Source: JAGGSN01 sp965603725 (GTDB lineage: Bacteria; Zixibacteria; MSB-5A5; UBA10806; 4484-95). Taken from it: a stretch of DNA of 64,000 nt. The position numbers were made by a program, and so were the translations under genes. The notes under the pieces are model-generated. The model was given only the letters and a program-made list of their open reading frames with translations, was not told the DNA's origin and searched no databases. Shown here piece by piece: positions 16,764 to 25,966 of the stretch. The DNA lies in contig CBFDEC010000005.1 in NCBI GenBank assembly GCA_965603725.1, positions 49,283 to 113,282 on the forward strand. Direction: 5' to 3'. Each line of letters opens with the position of its first letter. Position 1 is the first letter of the stretch.

Positions 16764-18764
16764 ATGAATATGAAATTCAAGCTTGTATCAGATTACAAAC
16801 CAAGCGGCGATCAACCTCAGGCGATCGATAAGCTGGTTGAAAGTTTTAACGAAGGAAAACGGTTCCAAACATTGCTGGGCGTCACCGGTTCCGGAAAAAC
16901 GTTTACCATTGCTAATGTCATTGCCCGATTAGACCTGCCGACTTTGGTAATCTCGCATAATAAAACATTAGCCGCCCAGCTTTATGGCGAGTTGAAAGGA
17001 TTTTTTCCGGAAAATTCTGTTGAGTTTTTTATCAGCTATTATGATTATTATCAGCCCGAGGCTTATATCCCTGCCACCGACACCTTTATTGAGAAGGATA
17101 CATCCATAAATGATGATATCGATCGACTTCGTCTGCGGGCGACATCATCGCTGCTGGAGCGGCAGGATGTTATCATTGTGGCTTCGGTTTCGTGCATCTA
17201 TGGACTCGGCTCGCCGGATGAATATAAGGAGATGATGGTATTCTTAGAGGTCGGTAAGTCTTACCCGCGCGATCGTTTATTGCGGGATCTAATCAAAATC
17301 CAGTACAATAGAAACGATATAGAATTTGGCCGGGGAGCCTTCAGAGTACGGGGCGATATTGTAGAGGTTCATCCGGCTTATGATGATATCGGCGTCCGGA
17401 TAGATTATTTCGGCGACGAAATAGAGAAAATTACTGAAGTCAACTTAATTGACGGTCACGTTGTAGAACAAAAGAACCGGCATTCTATTTATCCGGCGCG
17501 TCATTTTGTCACCCAACGCAGAAACCTTGATCGAGCGATAAAAGTTATTGAGAATGAACTCGAAGAAAGGCTTGAATTTTTCAGGAAAAATGGCAAACTG
17601 TTAGAGGCTCAGCGTCTGGCTTCCAGAACAAGGTACGATATTGAAATGATGAAGGAAATCGGCTATTGCTCCGGAATAGAGAATTATTCACGTCACATTG
17701 CCGGACGGGCTTCGGGGGATAAGCCTTTTACCCTGTTTGACTTTTTCCCGAAAAAATATCTTTTGGTTATCGATGAATCGCATCAGACTATCCCGCAGGT
17801 CAGAGGTATGTTTCGCGGCGACCGCTCTCGCAAAGAGACTCTTGTGGAGTACGGTTTTCGGCTGCCCTCGGCGCTTGACAATCGACCATATTATTTCGAG
17901 GAGTTCGAAAAGACGATTCACAAAACTGTCTATATATCCGCTACTCCGGCAGATTATGAAATCGAGAAATCCGGCGGCGAAGTAGTAGAACAGATTATTC
18001 GGCCAACCGGTTTAGTTGACCCGTTAATTGAGGTTAGACCGCTTGAGACCCAGGTGGATGACCTGATTGCCGAAATCAGAAAGGTAATAGCGAACAACAA
18101 CCGCGTGCTGGTGACCACTCTCACCAAACGAATGGCGGAAGACCTTTCTGATTATTTAGCCAATGCCGGCATTAAGGTTCGATATCTTCACTCAGAAATC
18201 AATGCCATCGACAGGGTGGAAATCCTTCGCGACCTTCGCCTGGCTCAATTCGACGTTTTAGTTGGCATTAACTTGCTTCGCGAGGGACTCGATCTGCCCG
18301 AGGTTTCTCTGGTCGCCATTCTTGACGCCGATAAGGAAGGTTTCTTGAGGTCTGAACGTTCGCTGATTCAAACAGCGGGCAGAGCGGCCCGTAACCTCGC
18401 CGGAACCGTTGTATTGTATGCGGATAAAATCACAGATTCTATGAAAAAAGCCATCGATGAGACAAATCGCAGACGTCAAATACAAATTCAATATAATAAA
18501 AAGCACGGCATCGAACCGGAAACAATATATAAATCCCGTGAGGATATCTTGAAAACAACCTCCTTTGCCGACAGTAGAACCGCTGAACCCGAAATCGATA
18601 TCAAACAGGAGGTCGATGCGGTTGCCAGACTCGAGATCGAGGATAAGCTGGCTCATTTAATGAAAATGATGAATAAAGCGGCAAAACAATTCAAGTTTGA
18701 GAAAGCGGCAATTCTCAGAGATGAAATAGCTAGGATTAAAAAAACTATTAAGGAAAAAAAATAA
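16764..18764 (+). CDS. uvrB: UvrABC excinuclease subunit B
   Basis: 666 aa, full length. Walker A GVTGSGKTFTIAN (about 39-51), the beta-hairpin region YYDYYQPEAYIP that clamps damaged DNA, Walker B region VIDESHQTIPQ, helicase motifs GINLLREGLDLPEV and QTAGRAARN, and a C-terminal UVR domain (about 625-660) for UvrC contact. No Shine-Dalgarno sequence precedes the ATG at 16764; a second in-frame ATG is at 16770. An AT-rich TATTAA lies 6 bases before the first ATG. The following lipoprotein gene overlaps its stop by one base. Confidence 0.97.
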   Translation: MNMKFKLVSDYKPSGDQPQAIDKLVESFNEGKRFQTLLGVTGSGKTFTIANVIARLDLPTLVISHNKTLAAQLYGELKGFFPENSVEFFISYYDYYQPEAYIPATDTFIEKDTSINDDIDRLRLRATSSLLERQDVIIVASVSCIYGLGSPDEYKEMMVFLEVGKSYPRDRLLRDLIKIQYNRNDIEFGRGAFRVRGDIVEVHPAYDDIGVRIDYFGDEIEKITEVNLIDGHVVEQKNRHSIYPARHFVTQRRNLDRAIKVIENELEERLEFFRKNGKLLEAQRLASRTRYDIEMMKEIGYCSGIENYSRHIAGRASGDKPFTLFDFFPKKYLLVIDESHQTIPQVRGMFRGDRSRKETLVEYGFRLPSALDNRPYYFEEFEKTIHKTVYISATPADYEIEKSGGEVVEQIIRPTGLVDPLIEVRPLETQVDDLIAEIRKVIANNNRVLVTTLTKRMAEDLSDYLANAGIKVRYLHSEINAIDRVEILRDLRLAQFDVLVGINLLREGLDLPEVSLVAILDADKEGFLRSERSLIQTAGRAARNLAGTVVLYADKITDSMKKAIDETNRRRQIQIQYNKKHGIEPETIYKSREDILKTTSFADSRTAEPEIDIKQEVDAVARLEIEDKLAHLMKMMNKAAKQFKFEKAAILRDEIARIKKTIKEKK

Positions 18765-19624
18765 TGCGGACATCTATTCTAATAATGGCGATTTTGTCGA
18801 TACTATTCTGCTCCTGCGATGAACCATTATCACAGACGGAAGCTACGGACAATGAAGCTATTTATAATGTCGTCCTTATCGATAACTACCGTGTCGCCGA
18901 TCTGGATATAATACCTCCCGATATCCCTGACACAACAGAGTATTTAGAAAACCCCGACACAGTAAATCCCATTTACTGGAACAAAATCGAACAAACCGAG
19001 GAGGACCTTGATATTATAATCTCCGATCAGCCGGTTGAAACCGAGGTGGGTTCGTTTTATCAGGCGGAGGTAACTTATACTAAAACGTGGAGCGGCAATT
19101 TCAACATAATCAGGTATAATAACAATGCTGACAGCCTTGAAAGATTTTCAAAAGAATTTTCGCTTACCGGCATAAGAGAAGCGATTTGCCTGAAAATGGG
19201 TTCGACCAGCCAGCGCCGAGGTTGGGTACTAACCTCCATAGGTGACGCCGAGTTTATTTCGTCAACAGAAGAACCCCGTTTTCTGGATTATCTGTACTAT
19301 TTTTCCGGGTCCAGTTCTGATTCGGTTTTTAATTTTGGATCGCGCAGCCTTAACGATCTTATCAGCTTCAACTTGGGAGAGGAAGTTACAATCAGATTTG
19401 ACCTTATCAGCGACCTTGATAAACTCATAATGCATGTGCCGGTCGATAACTATAATTATCAATTAGCCGAATTCCAACCTGATCCATCCGGGGGATATAA
19501 AGCGATTTTCAATATGCCCTCTGTAAGGCTATATGGCCAATTAATATTTTTGGTGATTAACGCAGGAGACGTTTCCGAAGATTATCTGGCCAGAGGATTC
19601 AGCTATAATTATAAAACACAGTAA
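18764..19624 (+). CDS. Putative lipoprotein, function unknown
   Basis: 286 aa. The N-terminus is a lipoprotein signal: short charged start, hydrophobic core and a lipobox ending LFCSC around Cys18, followed by acidic DEPLSQTEATDNEA. The rest is predicted soluble, beta-rich and Pro/Asp-rich near residues 35-70. I recognise no domain. The start overlaps the uvrB stop (TAATG), so it is translated from the uvrB message, although a functional link to repair is not implied. It probably sits in the periplasm or on the outer membrane. Confidence 0.7.
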   Translation: MRTSILIMAILSILFCSCDEPLSQTEATDNEAIYNVVLIDNYRVADLDIIPPDIPDTTEYLENPDTVNPIYWNKIEQTEEDLDIIISDQPVETEVGSFYQAEVTYTKTWSGNFNIIRYNNNADSLERFSKEFSLTGIREAICLKMGSTSQRRGWVLTSIGDAEFISSTEEPRFLDYLYYFSGSSSDSVFNFGSRSLNDLISFNLGEEVTIRFDLISDLDKLIMHVPVDNYNYQLAEFQPDPSGGYKAIFNMPSVRLYGQLIFLVINAGDVSEDYLARGFSYNYKTQ

Positions 19625-19695
19625 CGGTTATAATAAAATTATTCAGATTATATGCGCGTTAATAATTATTAAGTTTAACCTCATAATGATAAAAC

Positions 19696-19723
19696 TTGAC
19701 ATAACACTATATGTTGGTTTAAT
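19696..19723 (+). promoter_or_regulatory. Possible sigma70-type promoter for the foldase gene
   Basis: TTGACA at 19696-19701 and TTTAAT at 19718-19723 with a 16-base spacer, 45 bases before the GTG start at 19768. The -35 is a perfect match, the -10 is weak. Confidence 0.45.
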
Positions 19724-19767
19724 TAGCAAAATTATAATTGGTTGAAGTTTAATGCCGGGAGGGAAAA

Positions 19768-21531
19768 GTGAAAAAGATCTGGTTGTCTGTTATTGTTGTT
19801 ATGTTGTTATCTGCTGCCTGTGTGTTCAAACCCGGGCGGTCTGACAGAAGTTCAATTGTTTTGGCCAGGGTCGATGGGAAAACTATCACGGCCGCTCAGC
19901 TTGATTCAATTGCTGTGAAAAAGGCCATTATTATCAATGACACCACGGATGTTGAGTCGTTGAAGACGGCACTGCTGGATTCATTAATCGATCTGAAGCT
20001 TACAGAAATCAGGGAAGACTCGATAGCGTTAAAACTCGAATATGAAAGGGATTTTCTTGATAAACGAAAAGACGAACTTGCCAGTACGGTTTTACGGCTT
20101 ATGTATGAAGGCGAAATTGCATCAAATGCTAACATAGACTCATCCGAGGTCGTCCGGGAATATCGGGATAATTCTGATAAATATATTGATCCGCAACAGT
20201 TAAAAGCTTCTCATATACTGATAAAAATCCCTCCTCCGGATACATTCGGTGTAGGCTCGGAAGAAAAAATGAAAGAGGCGTTTGAGAAAAATAAGACAGA
20301 AACTTTAGTTCGGGCTGAGGCAATTGTAGTTAAAGCTAACCAGGGTGAAAACTGGGACAGCCTGGTTGTCAAGTATTCACAGGATATGACTAACAATAAT
20401 AAAGGCGGCGACCTGGGTTATTTTGCTCGCGGCGCCATGGTCCCGGCTTTCGACTCCGCCGCTTTTGCCGCTGATGTTGGAGATATAGTTGGTCCGGTTG
20501 AAACCAGGTATGGTTTCCATATAATCAGAATCGATGATCATAAGCCGGAATCAGCGCTTGAGCTTGATGATGAACTGTTCAATAAGATTAAAACTATGCT
20601 GAAACGGGCAAAAGAGAAAGAGCTTGCCGACGGCTTTGTTGATTCATTAAAGGCGGCGGCAAAATATACTTACAATGAAGAGATATTAGAGCAGCCGGAC
20701 AGCCTGCTTGAACCGGATATGTGGGTAATGATTGTCGATGATGTGGACACTGTGTTTGAAAAAGTATTGAAGAAAAATTTCTATAAATATCTCCGGATTA
20801 ACAACATTGACGACTGGACAGTTGAAGATAAAAAGAATATGTTGACTGAAATGGCCGTTAATTCCCTTTTACGGGCGGCGGCTTATAAGCTGGGCTATTA
20901 CGATTATCCCAAGGCTTTGACAGCCAAAGAGGATATCAACCGCAGAGAAGCCAAACTTAAAGTAAAACAGATGATGCGAGATATTGAATACAAGCCGTCC
21001 AAGGAGGAAATCGAAAAATATTACAGCGAACATTTCATGAAGCATTATAAAGAGAAAAAACCTTTGCACGTTCAGCATATCATATTTGGGGATTCAGTAT
21101 TAGCCTCGATTGTCAGGGATTCGGTCCTTGCCGGAGCCAATTTCAAAGAGATGGCTTTGCGGTATTATGCATCCGCGTCAGCCGAGCCGGAGATTATAAA
21201 AGTCGCTTATGATCTTGGATATATCTCAGATGAGGAATTGGGTCCTGAATTTTTCAATACCGCTAATTCGCTTGAAGTCAATGACGTCTCTTTACCATAC
21301 AAGACAGAATGGGGTTATCATATTATAAAGCTTGTTGATAAGAGAACGGATAAAAAATTAGATCAGGTCAGACCGGGTATTAGAAGAGCCCTGATCGAGG
21401 CCGCCGGCTCTCGCGTGAGAAGACAATATTTAGATGATTGGCGCTCGAAGACTGTTATTCAGGCGGAGAAAAGTTCTTTAGGAAAATACGAATTCCCGGA
21501 ATCGATGAGGGCTGTCGAGATCGCTCCTTAA
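19768..21531 (+). CDS. Lipoprotein foldase with two parvulin PPIase domains (PrsA/SurA-like)
   Basis: 587 aa, GTG start. Signal peptide with lipobox LSAAC (Cys at about 18). After a SurA-N-like helical region come two parvulin domains: about residues 148-270 (LKASHILIKIP...GGDLGYFARGAMVPAF...YGFHIIRIDD) and about 430-535 (LHVQHIIFG...DLGYISDEELGPEF...WGYHIIKLVDKR). Such proteins catalyse peptidyl-prolyl isomerisation and hold outer-membrane or secreted proteins after Sec export. The second domain is shorter and more divergent, and may act in binding rather than catalysis. The next gene starts 10 bp downstream. A foldase would suit the large SprA and TonB-receptor load in this genome; that link is inference. 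Confidence 0.88.
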   Translation: MKKIWLSVIVVMLLSAACVFKPGRSDRSSIVLARVDGKTITAAQLDSIAVKKAIIINDTTDVESLKTALLDSLIDLKLTEIREDSIALKLEYERDFLDKRKDELASTVLRLMYEGEIASNANIDSSEVVREYRDNSDKYIDPQQLKASHILIKIPPPDTFGVGSEEKMKEAFEKNKTETLVRAEAIVVKANQGENWDSLVVKYSQDMTNNNKGGDLGYFARGAMVPAFDSAAFAADVGDIVGPVETRYGFHIIRIDDHKPESALELDDELFNKIKTMLKRAKEKELADGFVDSLKAAAKYTYNEEILEQPDSLLEPDMWVMIVDDVDTVFEKVLKKNFYKYLRINNIDDWTVEDKKNMLTEMAVNSLLRAAAYKLGYYDYPKALTAKEDINRREAKLKVKQMMRDIEYKPSKEEIEKYYSEHFMKHYKEKKPLHVQHIIFGDSVLASIVRDSVLAGANFKEMALRYYASASAEPEIIKVAYDLGYISDEELGPEFFNTANSLEVNDVSLPYKTEWGYHIIKLVDKRTDKKLDQVRPGIRRALIEAAGSRVRRQYLDDWRSKTVIQAEKSSLGKYEFPESMRAVEIAP

Positions 21532-21541
21532 GGATAATCTA

Positions 21542-22147
21542 ATGGCTAATGAAAGGGCCGTTGTCGATCAATCGCTTTTAAGCTGGAAAGGCGAACTTTG
21601 CCGTAAGGGAATACATCTTCTATCGTTATTTATGCCTCTCTGTTATTTTCTACTTGAGCCTAAAGAGATGTATATCGGGCTTTGCCTGATGCTGGCATTA
21701 TTTGGCGTCTATGATCTGCTGCGTTTTTTTGGTCATAAATCGATAAAAAATTTTTTAGATCGATATTTTGGTTTTTTAATTAGACCCCGGGAGAATAAAG
21801 GTTTTTCTGGAGCTACTACTATTGTCTTAGCCGGACTGCTGGTCTACCTGCTGTTCGACCTTAAAGTGGCGGCCGCGTCAATGATAATTATTGTTATTGG
21901 CGATACATCCGCGGCGGTTATTGGGCGACGTTTCGGCAGGATAAAATTCCGCAGCAAGTCCCTGGAAGGGACCCTGGCGTTTATTGCAGCATCTGCCCTG
22001 GTTGTCATTTTGGCGCCTGACCTGCCCTACGGAGTTGCCTTTGCAGGAGTATTAATCGGCGCTCTTGTGGAATTATTGCCGCTTTATATCGATGATAATA
22101 TCACCGTGCCTCTGGCATCGGGCGCTCTTATGCAGATGTTAATCTAG
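21542..22147 (+). CDS. Dolichol/polyprenol kinase-like CTP-transferase-fold membrane protein
   Basis: 201 aa with about six hydrophobic segments. WKGELCRKGIHLLSL near the N-terminus, RENKGFSGATTIVLAG (about 80-95) and VIGDTSAAVIGRRFGRIKF (about 119-137) with SLEGTLAF mark the SEC59/phosphatidate-cytidylyltransferase-like family, whose members use CTP to phosphorylate polyprenol, phytol or diacylglycerol. It could recycle undecaprenol for the glycan pathways seen elsewhere in the window; the exact lipid is unknown. It is probably cotranscribed with the foldase. Confidence 0.8.
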   Translation: MANERAVVDQSLLSWKGELCRKGIHLLSLFMPLCYFLLEPKEMYIGLCLMLALFGVYDLLRFFGHKSIKNFLDRYFGFLIRPRENKGFSGATTIVLAGLLVYLLFDLKVAAASMIIIVIGDTSAAVIGRRFGRIKFRSKSLEGTLAFIAASALVVILAPDLPYGVAFAGVLIGALVELLPLYIDDNITVPLASGALMQMLI

Positions 22148-22279
22148 TAAAAGACGATTTATCAGGCGTTATAATTACCGAATATTTTTATAAGTTGTAT
22201 AAATGGATAAAGACGTCAGGATTTTTACGGGGTCATAAGCGCATATTTTATTTAGAGTTACGATAATTCAATATAAAAC

Positions 22280-22308
22280 TTGACTCAAAATAAATATGTT
22301 GCTATATT
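22280..22308 (+). promoter_or_regulatory. Sigma70-type promoter of the cold-shock gene
   Basis: TTGACT at 22280-22285, a 17-base spacer and TATATT at 22303-22308, followed by a start region near 22315 and a strong AGGAGG site just before the ATG at 22345. The leader would be only about 30 bases, shorter than the long leaders of E. coli cspA. Confidence 0.65.
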
Positions 22309-22344
22309 TAATACAATGACGATCAGACTGAAACAGGAGGCTAT

Positions 22345-22548
22345 ATGCTCAAGGGGAAGGTCAAGTGGTTTCATGACCTGAAAGGCTACGGGTTTATCTC
22401 ATCGGAGGATTTCCCGGAAGTTGTTTATGTTCGCTTTTCAGATATTTGCTCTCCCGGATATCGTACTTTGAAAAAGGGCGATGAAGTCATTTTCGATATA
22501 GAGAGATCTTCTGACGGTACTAAGGCTACTAACGTTACCAGAATCTGA
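22345..22548 (+). CDS. Cold-shock domain protein
   Basis: 67 aa, a single cold-shock domain with nothing added. KGKVKWFHDLKGYGFIS contains RNP1 (KGYGFI). RNP2 reads VYVRFS where most family members have VFVHFS, so the aromatic/His nucleic-acid-binding surface is altered. Such proteins bind single-stranded RNA or DNA and melt structure. The gene is monocistronic, with its own promoter and terminator and a strong ribosome-binding site. Confidence 0.92.
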   Translation: MLKGKVKWFHDLKGYGFISSEDFPEVVYVRFSDICSPGYRTLKKGDEVIFDIERSSDGTKATNVTRI

Positions 22549-22600
22549 TGAGTGATTAAGTTTGGATGAAAGTATTATCATCTGCCGTTAAATAATATTG

Positions 22601-22626
22601 AGTCGTTCTTCAACGGGACGGCTTTT
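22601..22626 (+). terminator. Rho-independent terminator after the cold-shock gene
   Basis: Bases 22601-22608 pair with 22616-22623 (8 pairs, three of them G-T) around a 7-base loop, followed by TTTT. It lies 53 bases after the stop codon. Confidence 0.5.
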
Positions 22627-22653
22627 CTTATTAGTGATAAAATAGGGGATGTT

Positions 22654-23685
22654 GTGTCCGGAACAATTGATTTAAGGTCAGATACCGTAACCAGACCTTC
22701 AAAACAGATGCGTCAGGCGATAGCCTCCGCTGAGGTCGGAGATGATGTTTTCGAGGATGATTTCACGGTAGTAAAGCTTGAAAGAAAAGTCGCTGAAATC
22801 CTTGGAAAGGAGTCTGCATTATATGTGCCATCCGGCACGATGGCTAACCAGGTTGCCCTTCGAACGCTTTGCGATCCTGGCGATGACGTAATATGCGAAA
22901 GAGGAATGCATATAATTAATTACGAGGTGGCATCTGCGGCGGCTCTGTCTGGCATAATGCTTTCTCCTTATGATGGTGTGAAAGGGAAACTGTCCGCTAA
23001 GCAGGTTTATAATGCGATCAGACTGCCGAACATCCATCATCCAAAAACGAAATTAATAGCGCTGGAAAATACACACAACCGGGCTGGTGGGGCAGTTTTG
23101 GATATTGATTATATAAGCGAAATCGAAAAGATTGCCAGGAAACATTCGCTTTTATTTTATCTCGATGGGGCAAGGCTCTGGAACGCCGCAATTGCGCTTG
23201 ACGTCAACCCGGAAAAAATCGCCGGCCATTTTGACATGGTATCGGTTTGTTTCTCTAAAGGGCTGGGCGCTCCTGTTGGTTCAGCGGTATGCGGCAGTCA
23301 TGAACAGATTTTAAAAGCTCGCAGGATAAGAAAAATGCTCGGCGGTGGAATGAGACAGGCCGGGATCATTGCCGAGGCTGCGCTATATGCTCTTGAAAAT
23401 AATTACAAACGTCTTCAGGAGGACCATGACCGGGCTCATAAGCTGGCTGAATTGCTCGTATCAGTTAAGGGCATTTCAATAAACGTCGAGGATGTCGAGA
23501 CTAATATTGTTATTTTCAGAGTTGACATGGCGGTTGCGAAATTCCTGGAAAAGACTGCCGCTAAAGGGGCGCTGTTTGTGCCGTTCGGACAAAATCAGGT
23601 TCGGGCAGTGACTCATCTTGATATCAGCGATGAGGATATAGCCCGGGCCATTGAAATAATCGCCGATGTAATATCAAACAACTGA
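22654..23685 (+). CDS. ltaE: Low-specificity L-threonine aldolase
   Basis: 343 aa, GTG start at 22654 behind AGGGGAT. The N-terminal IDLRSDTVTRPSKQMRQAI and the VGDDVFEDD segment, ALYVPSGTMANQVAL, LENTHNRAGG, FYLDGARLWNA and the PLP lysine in CFSKGLGAPVGSAVCG (about residue 207) define the fold-type I threonine aldolase family. It cleaves L-threonine or allo-threonine to glycine and acetaldehyde. It is isolated, with no clear partner genes. Confidence is high for family; stereo-preference cannot be read. Confidence 0.93.
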   Translation: MSGTIDLRSDTVTRPSKQMRQAIASAEVGDDVFEDDFTVVKLERKVAEILGKESALYVPSGTMANQVALRTLCDPGDDVICERGMHIINYEVASAAALSGIMLSPYDGVKGKLSAKQVYNAIRLPNIHHPKTKLIALENTHNRAGGAVLDIDYISEIEKIARKHSLLFYLDGARLWNAAIALDVNPEKIAGHFDMVSVCFSKGLGAPVGSAVCGSHEQILKARRIRKMLGGGMRQAGIIAEAALYALENNYKRLQEDHDRAHKLAELLVSVKGISINVEDVETNIVIFRVDMAVAKFLEKTAAKGALFVPFGQNQVRAVTHLDISDEDIARAIEIIADVISNN

Positions 23686-23740
23686 ATAAATTCCGGCAAT
23701 CGCCGATAAACAAAAAAAACATAAAATTTTAGGGTGAATG

Positions 23741-25243
23741 ATGAATTTTAAATCATTGCTGATAAACTTGTCTTTTTTTGCCGCCTGGATTTTCAGTATG
23801 GTTCTGGTCTATAGTCAGAATTATGCCGGCGCCGGATCGAGTGAACTGACCCGATTGCAAACCGTATCATCTCCACAAATCGATACTCAAAGATGGTTCG
23901 ATGTAAGCATTAATGGAAATAAAATCGGTTATGCCATGAATTCCTATTCTGAAACCTCGTTGGGATACGTTTTCAAGGATTATTCACTGCTCAGGCTGCC
24001 AATGGCCGGCGTGATAAGAGAAGTGCTGATGGATTTTTATGCTGTCGTTAACGACGACTTCTCGATAAAAGCGTTTACTTTCGGGTTGACATCAGGCGAA
24101 TATTCAACCGATGTTTTCGGAAGCGTCAAAAATTCTTTCATGGAATTGAAGATACAAACCGGCGAGCATGTATCGGAACTGGTTATTCCTGCGGGCGAAG
24201 GGTTATATTTGCCGGCGGTTATACCATTATTATTAGCCTCCAAGGGCTTCCCACCGGGAGAATACAGCCTTCCGAGCCTTGACCCTATCTCGTTAACGGT
24301 TTCTGATGTCATTGTTACTATTGGCGCAAAGGAAAAGATAAAAGTAAACGGGGAAACATATGAAGCGTATCGCCTGGATATATCATCTTCCGGGGTGAGT
24401 TCGACTATGTGGGTCGCTTCCGATGGGGCAATAGTCAAAGATGAAGAAGCGGCTGGAATGAAGATGACCCTCACCTCGAAAGAAAAAGCGCTTGATATTC
24501 CCGATACTGATCCTGAGTGGGATATTCTGAAAACACTGGCCGTCAGCGCCGATAAAGAGATTGAAAATCCTCGCGAAACTCATTTTATGAAAGTCGAATT
24601 AACCGGCATCGAACCGGCCGGTTTCAACCTTGCTGATGATTTTCAGCGCATTGTATCGACTGCCCCGCTTGTCATGGAAATAAATCCAGGCGGACATTAT
24701 CGAACTGCAGAGGCTGTTCAGAGTGTTTCTTCCTTAGCGGATTTTCTCGAACCCGAGTCGTTTATTCAAAGCGATCACCCCCGGATAATCCGTCAGGCAA
24801 AATTGATTACTGATAATATTCAAGATGACAGCTTAAAAACGCTGGCGCTTGTTGAATGGGTTTATAAGAATATTGAAAAGGATTTTGAGGTCTCTCTTCC
24901 ATCGGCAATTGAGGTGCTGCGGGTAAGACGGGGAGATTGTAATGAACATTCGGCATTATTTACAGCATTAGCCCGGGCTGTTGATATTCCCACCAAGATA
25001 TGTCTGGGCATTGTGTATAACGAAGGGATGTTTTATTATCATGCCTGGCCCGCCGTGTTTGTTAATAACCGTTGGCGGCCGATTGATCCCACGTTCGGTC
25101 AGAATACAGCCGATGCGACACATATTAAACTCCTCGAGGGAGGGTACGATTCCCAGGCAAGCTTAATGCGTGTTGTGGGCAAATTAAAAGTGAAGATTAT
25201 TGATGTTTCAACCATTATAAGCATTGCAGCAATAAATGATTAA
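23741..25243 (+). CDS. Exported transglutaminase-like cysteine protease-fold protein
   Basis: 500 aa. The ATG at 23741 suits the AGGGTG at 23731 better than the ATG one codon earlier. A signal peptide ends near VYS, leaving Gln as the predicted first mature residue. The C-terminal third has a transglutaminase-like core with the full triad: Cys in RRGDCNEHS, His in YYHAWPAVF and Asp in PIDPTFG (about residues 397-450). The N-terminal part starts RWFDVSINGNKIGYA and is shared with the gene at 62413. The role may be peptide bond cleavage or cross-linking in the periplasm. It overlaps the ABC ATPase by 8 bp, so an export or envelope link is possible. Confidence 0.8.
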   Translation: MNFKSLLINLSFFAAWIFSMVLVYSQNYAGAGSSELTRLQTVSSPQIDTQRWFDVSINGNKIGYAMNSYSETSLGYVFKDYSLLRLPMAGVIREVLMDFYAVVNDDFSIKAFTFGLTSGEYSTDVFGSVKNSFMELKIQTGEHVSELVIPAGEGLYLPAVIPLLLASKGFPPGEYSLPSLDPISLTVSDVIVTIGAKEKIKVNGETYEAYRLDISSSGVSSTMWVASDGAIVKDEEAAGMKMTLTSKEKALDIPDTDPEWDILKTLAVSADKEIENPRETHFMKVELTGIEPAGFNLADDFQRIVSTAPLVMEINPGGHYRTAEAVQSVSSLADFLEPESFIQSDHPRIIRQAKLITDNIQDDSLKTLALVEWVYKNIEKDFEVSLPSAIEVLRVRRGDCNEHSALFTALARAVDIPTKICLGIVYNEGMFYYHAWPAVFVNNRWRPIDPTFGQNTADATHIKLLEGGYDSQASLMRVVGKLKVKIIDVSTIISIAAIND

Positions 25244-25964
25244 ACTTACAAATCTTACCAAGCGATTCGGTGAAAATATTGCGGTCGATAACCTGAACCT
25301 TGATATAAACGCAGGCGAGTTGTTTGGATTTTTAGGACCGAATGGCGCCGGTAAAACCACTACTATTAAAATGATGACCGGCATCTTAAAACCCGCCTCC
25401 GGCAAAGTCGAAATTGCCGGCCTGGATATCCAGAAACATCCTGAAAAAGCAAAAAAGATGATCGGCTATGTTCCCGATGACCCGTTTCTTTATGGCAGGC
25501 TCACCGGCCGTGAATACCTTGAATTTATCGGAGGCTTATATCAGCTTGATAAAAGAAAAATCAGGCTGCGTGCCTCCGAGCTGTTCGAAATTTTTGACAT
25601 GAATGGCTGGATTGATAAAAAATGCGAGGAATATTCTCATGGCATGTGTCAGAAGCTGGTCTTCAGCGCCGCATTTCTGCATAACCCGGAGGCGCTGATA
25701 ATCGATGAGCCCATGGTCGGGCTTGATCCGCAGTCGAGCCGCCTGGTGAAAGATATGTTAAAACAATACGCCTTAAAGGGCGCTATGGTTTTTATTTCGA
25801 CTCATGTCTTATCTGTCGCCGAGGAATTGTGCGACAGAATCGGGATAATCAATAAAGGCAAACTTATCGGTCTGGGAACCATTTCACAATTAAAAGCTAA
25901 AGAAGCCAAAGATGATGTCAACCTCGAAACATTGTTTTTAGATTTAACCAGTAATCAAACATAG
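25236..25964 (+). CDS. ABC transporter ATP-binding protein
   Basis: 242 aa ATPase. Walker A GPNGAGKTTTIKMMTG (about 35-50), Walker B ALIIDEPMVGLDP (about 152-164), and H-loop ISTHVLS are intact. The signature motif is atypical: SHGMCQK in place of LSGGQ, a variant seen in ABC-2 type exporters. It is followed 2 bp later by its permease. The substrate is unknown. Confidence 0.93.
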   Translation: MIKLTNLTKRFGENIAVDNLNLDINAGELFGFLGPNGAGKTTTIKMMTGILKPASGKVEIAGLDIQKHPEKAKKMIGYVPDDPFLYGRLTGREYLEFIGGLYQLDKRKIRLRASELFEIFDMNGWIDKKCEEYSHGMCQKLVFSAAFLHNPEALIIDEPMVGLDPQSSRLVKDMLKQYALKGAMVFISTHVLSVAEELCDRIGIINKGKLIGLGTISQLKAKEAKDDVNLETLFLDLTSNQT

Positions 25965-25966
25965 TA

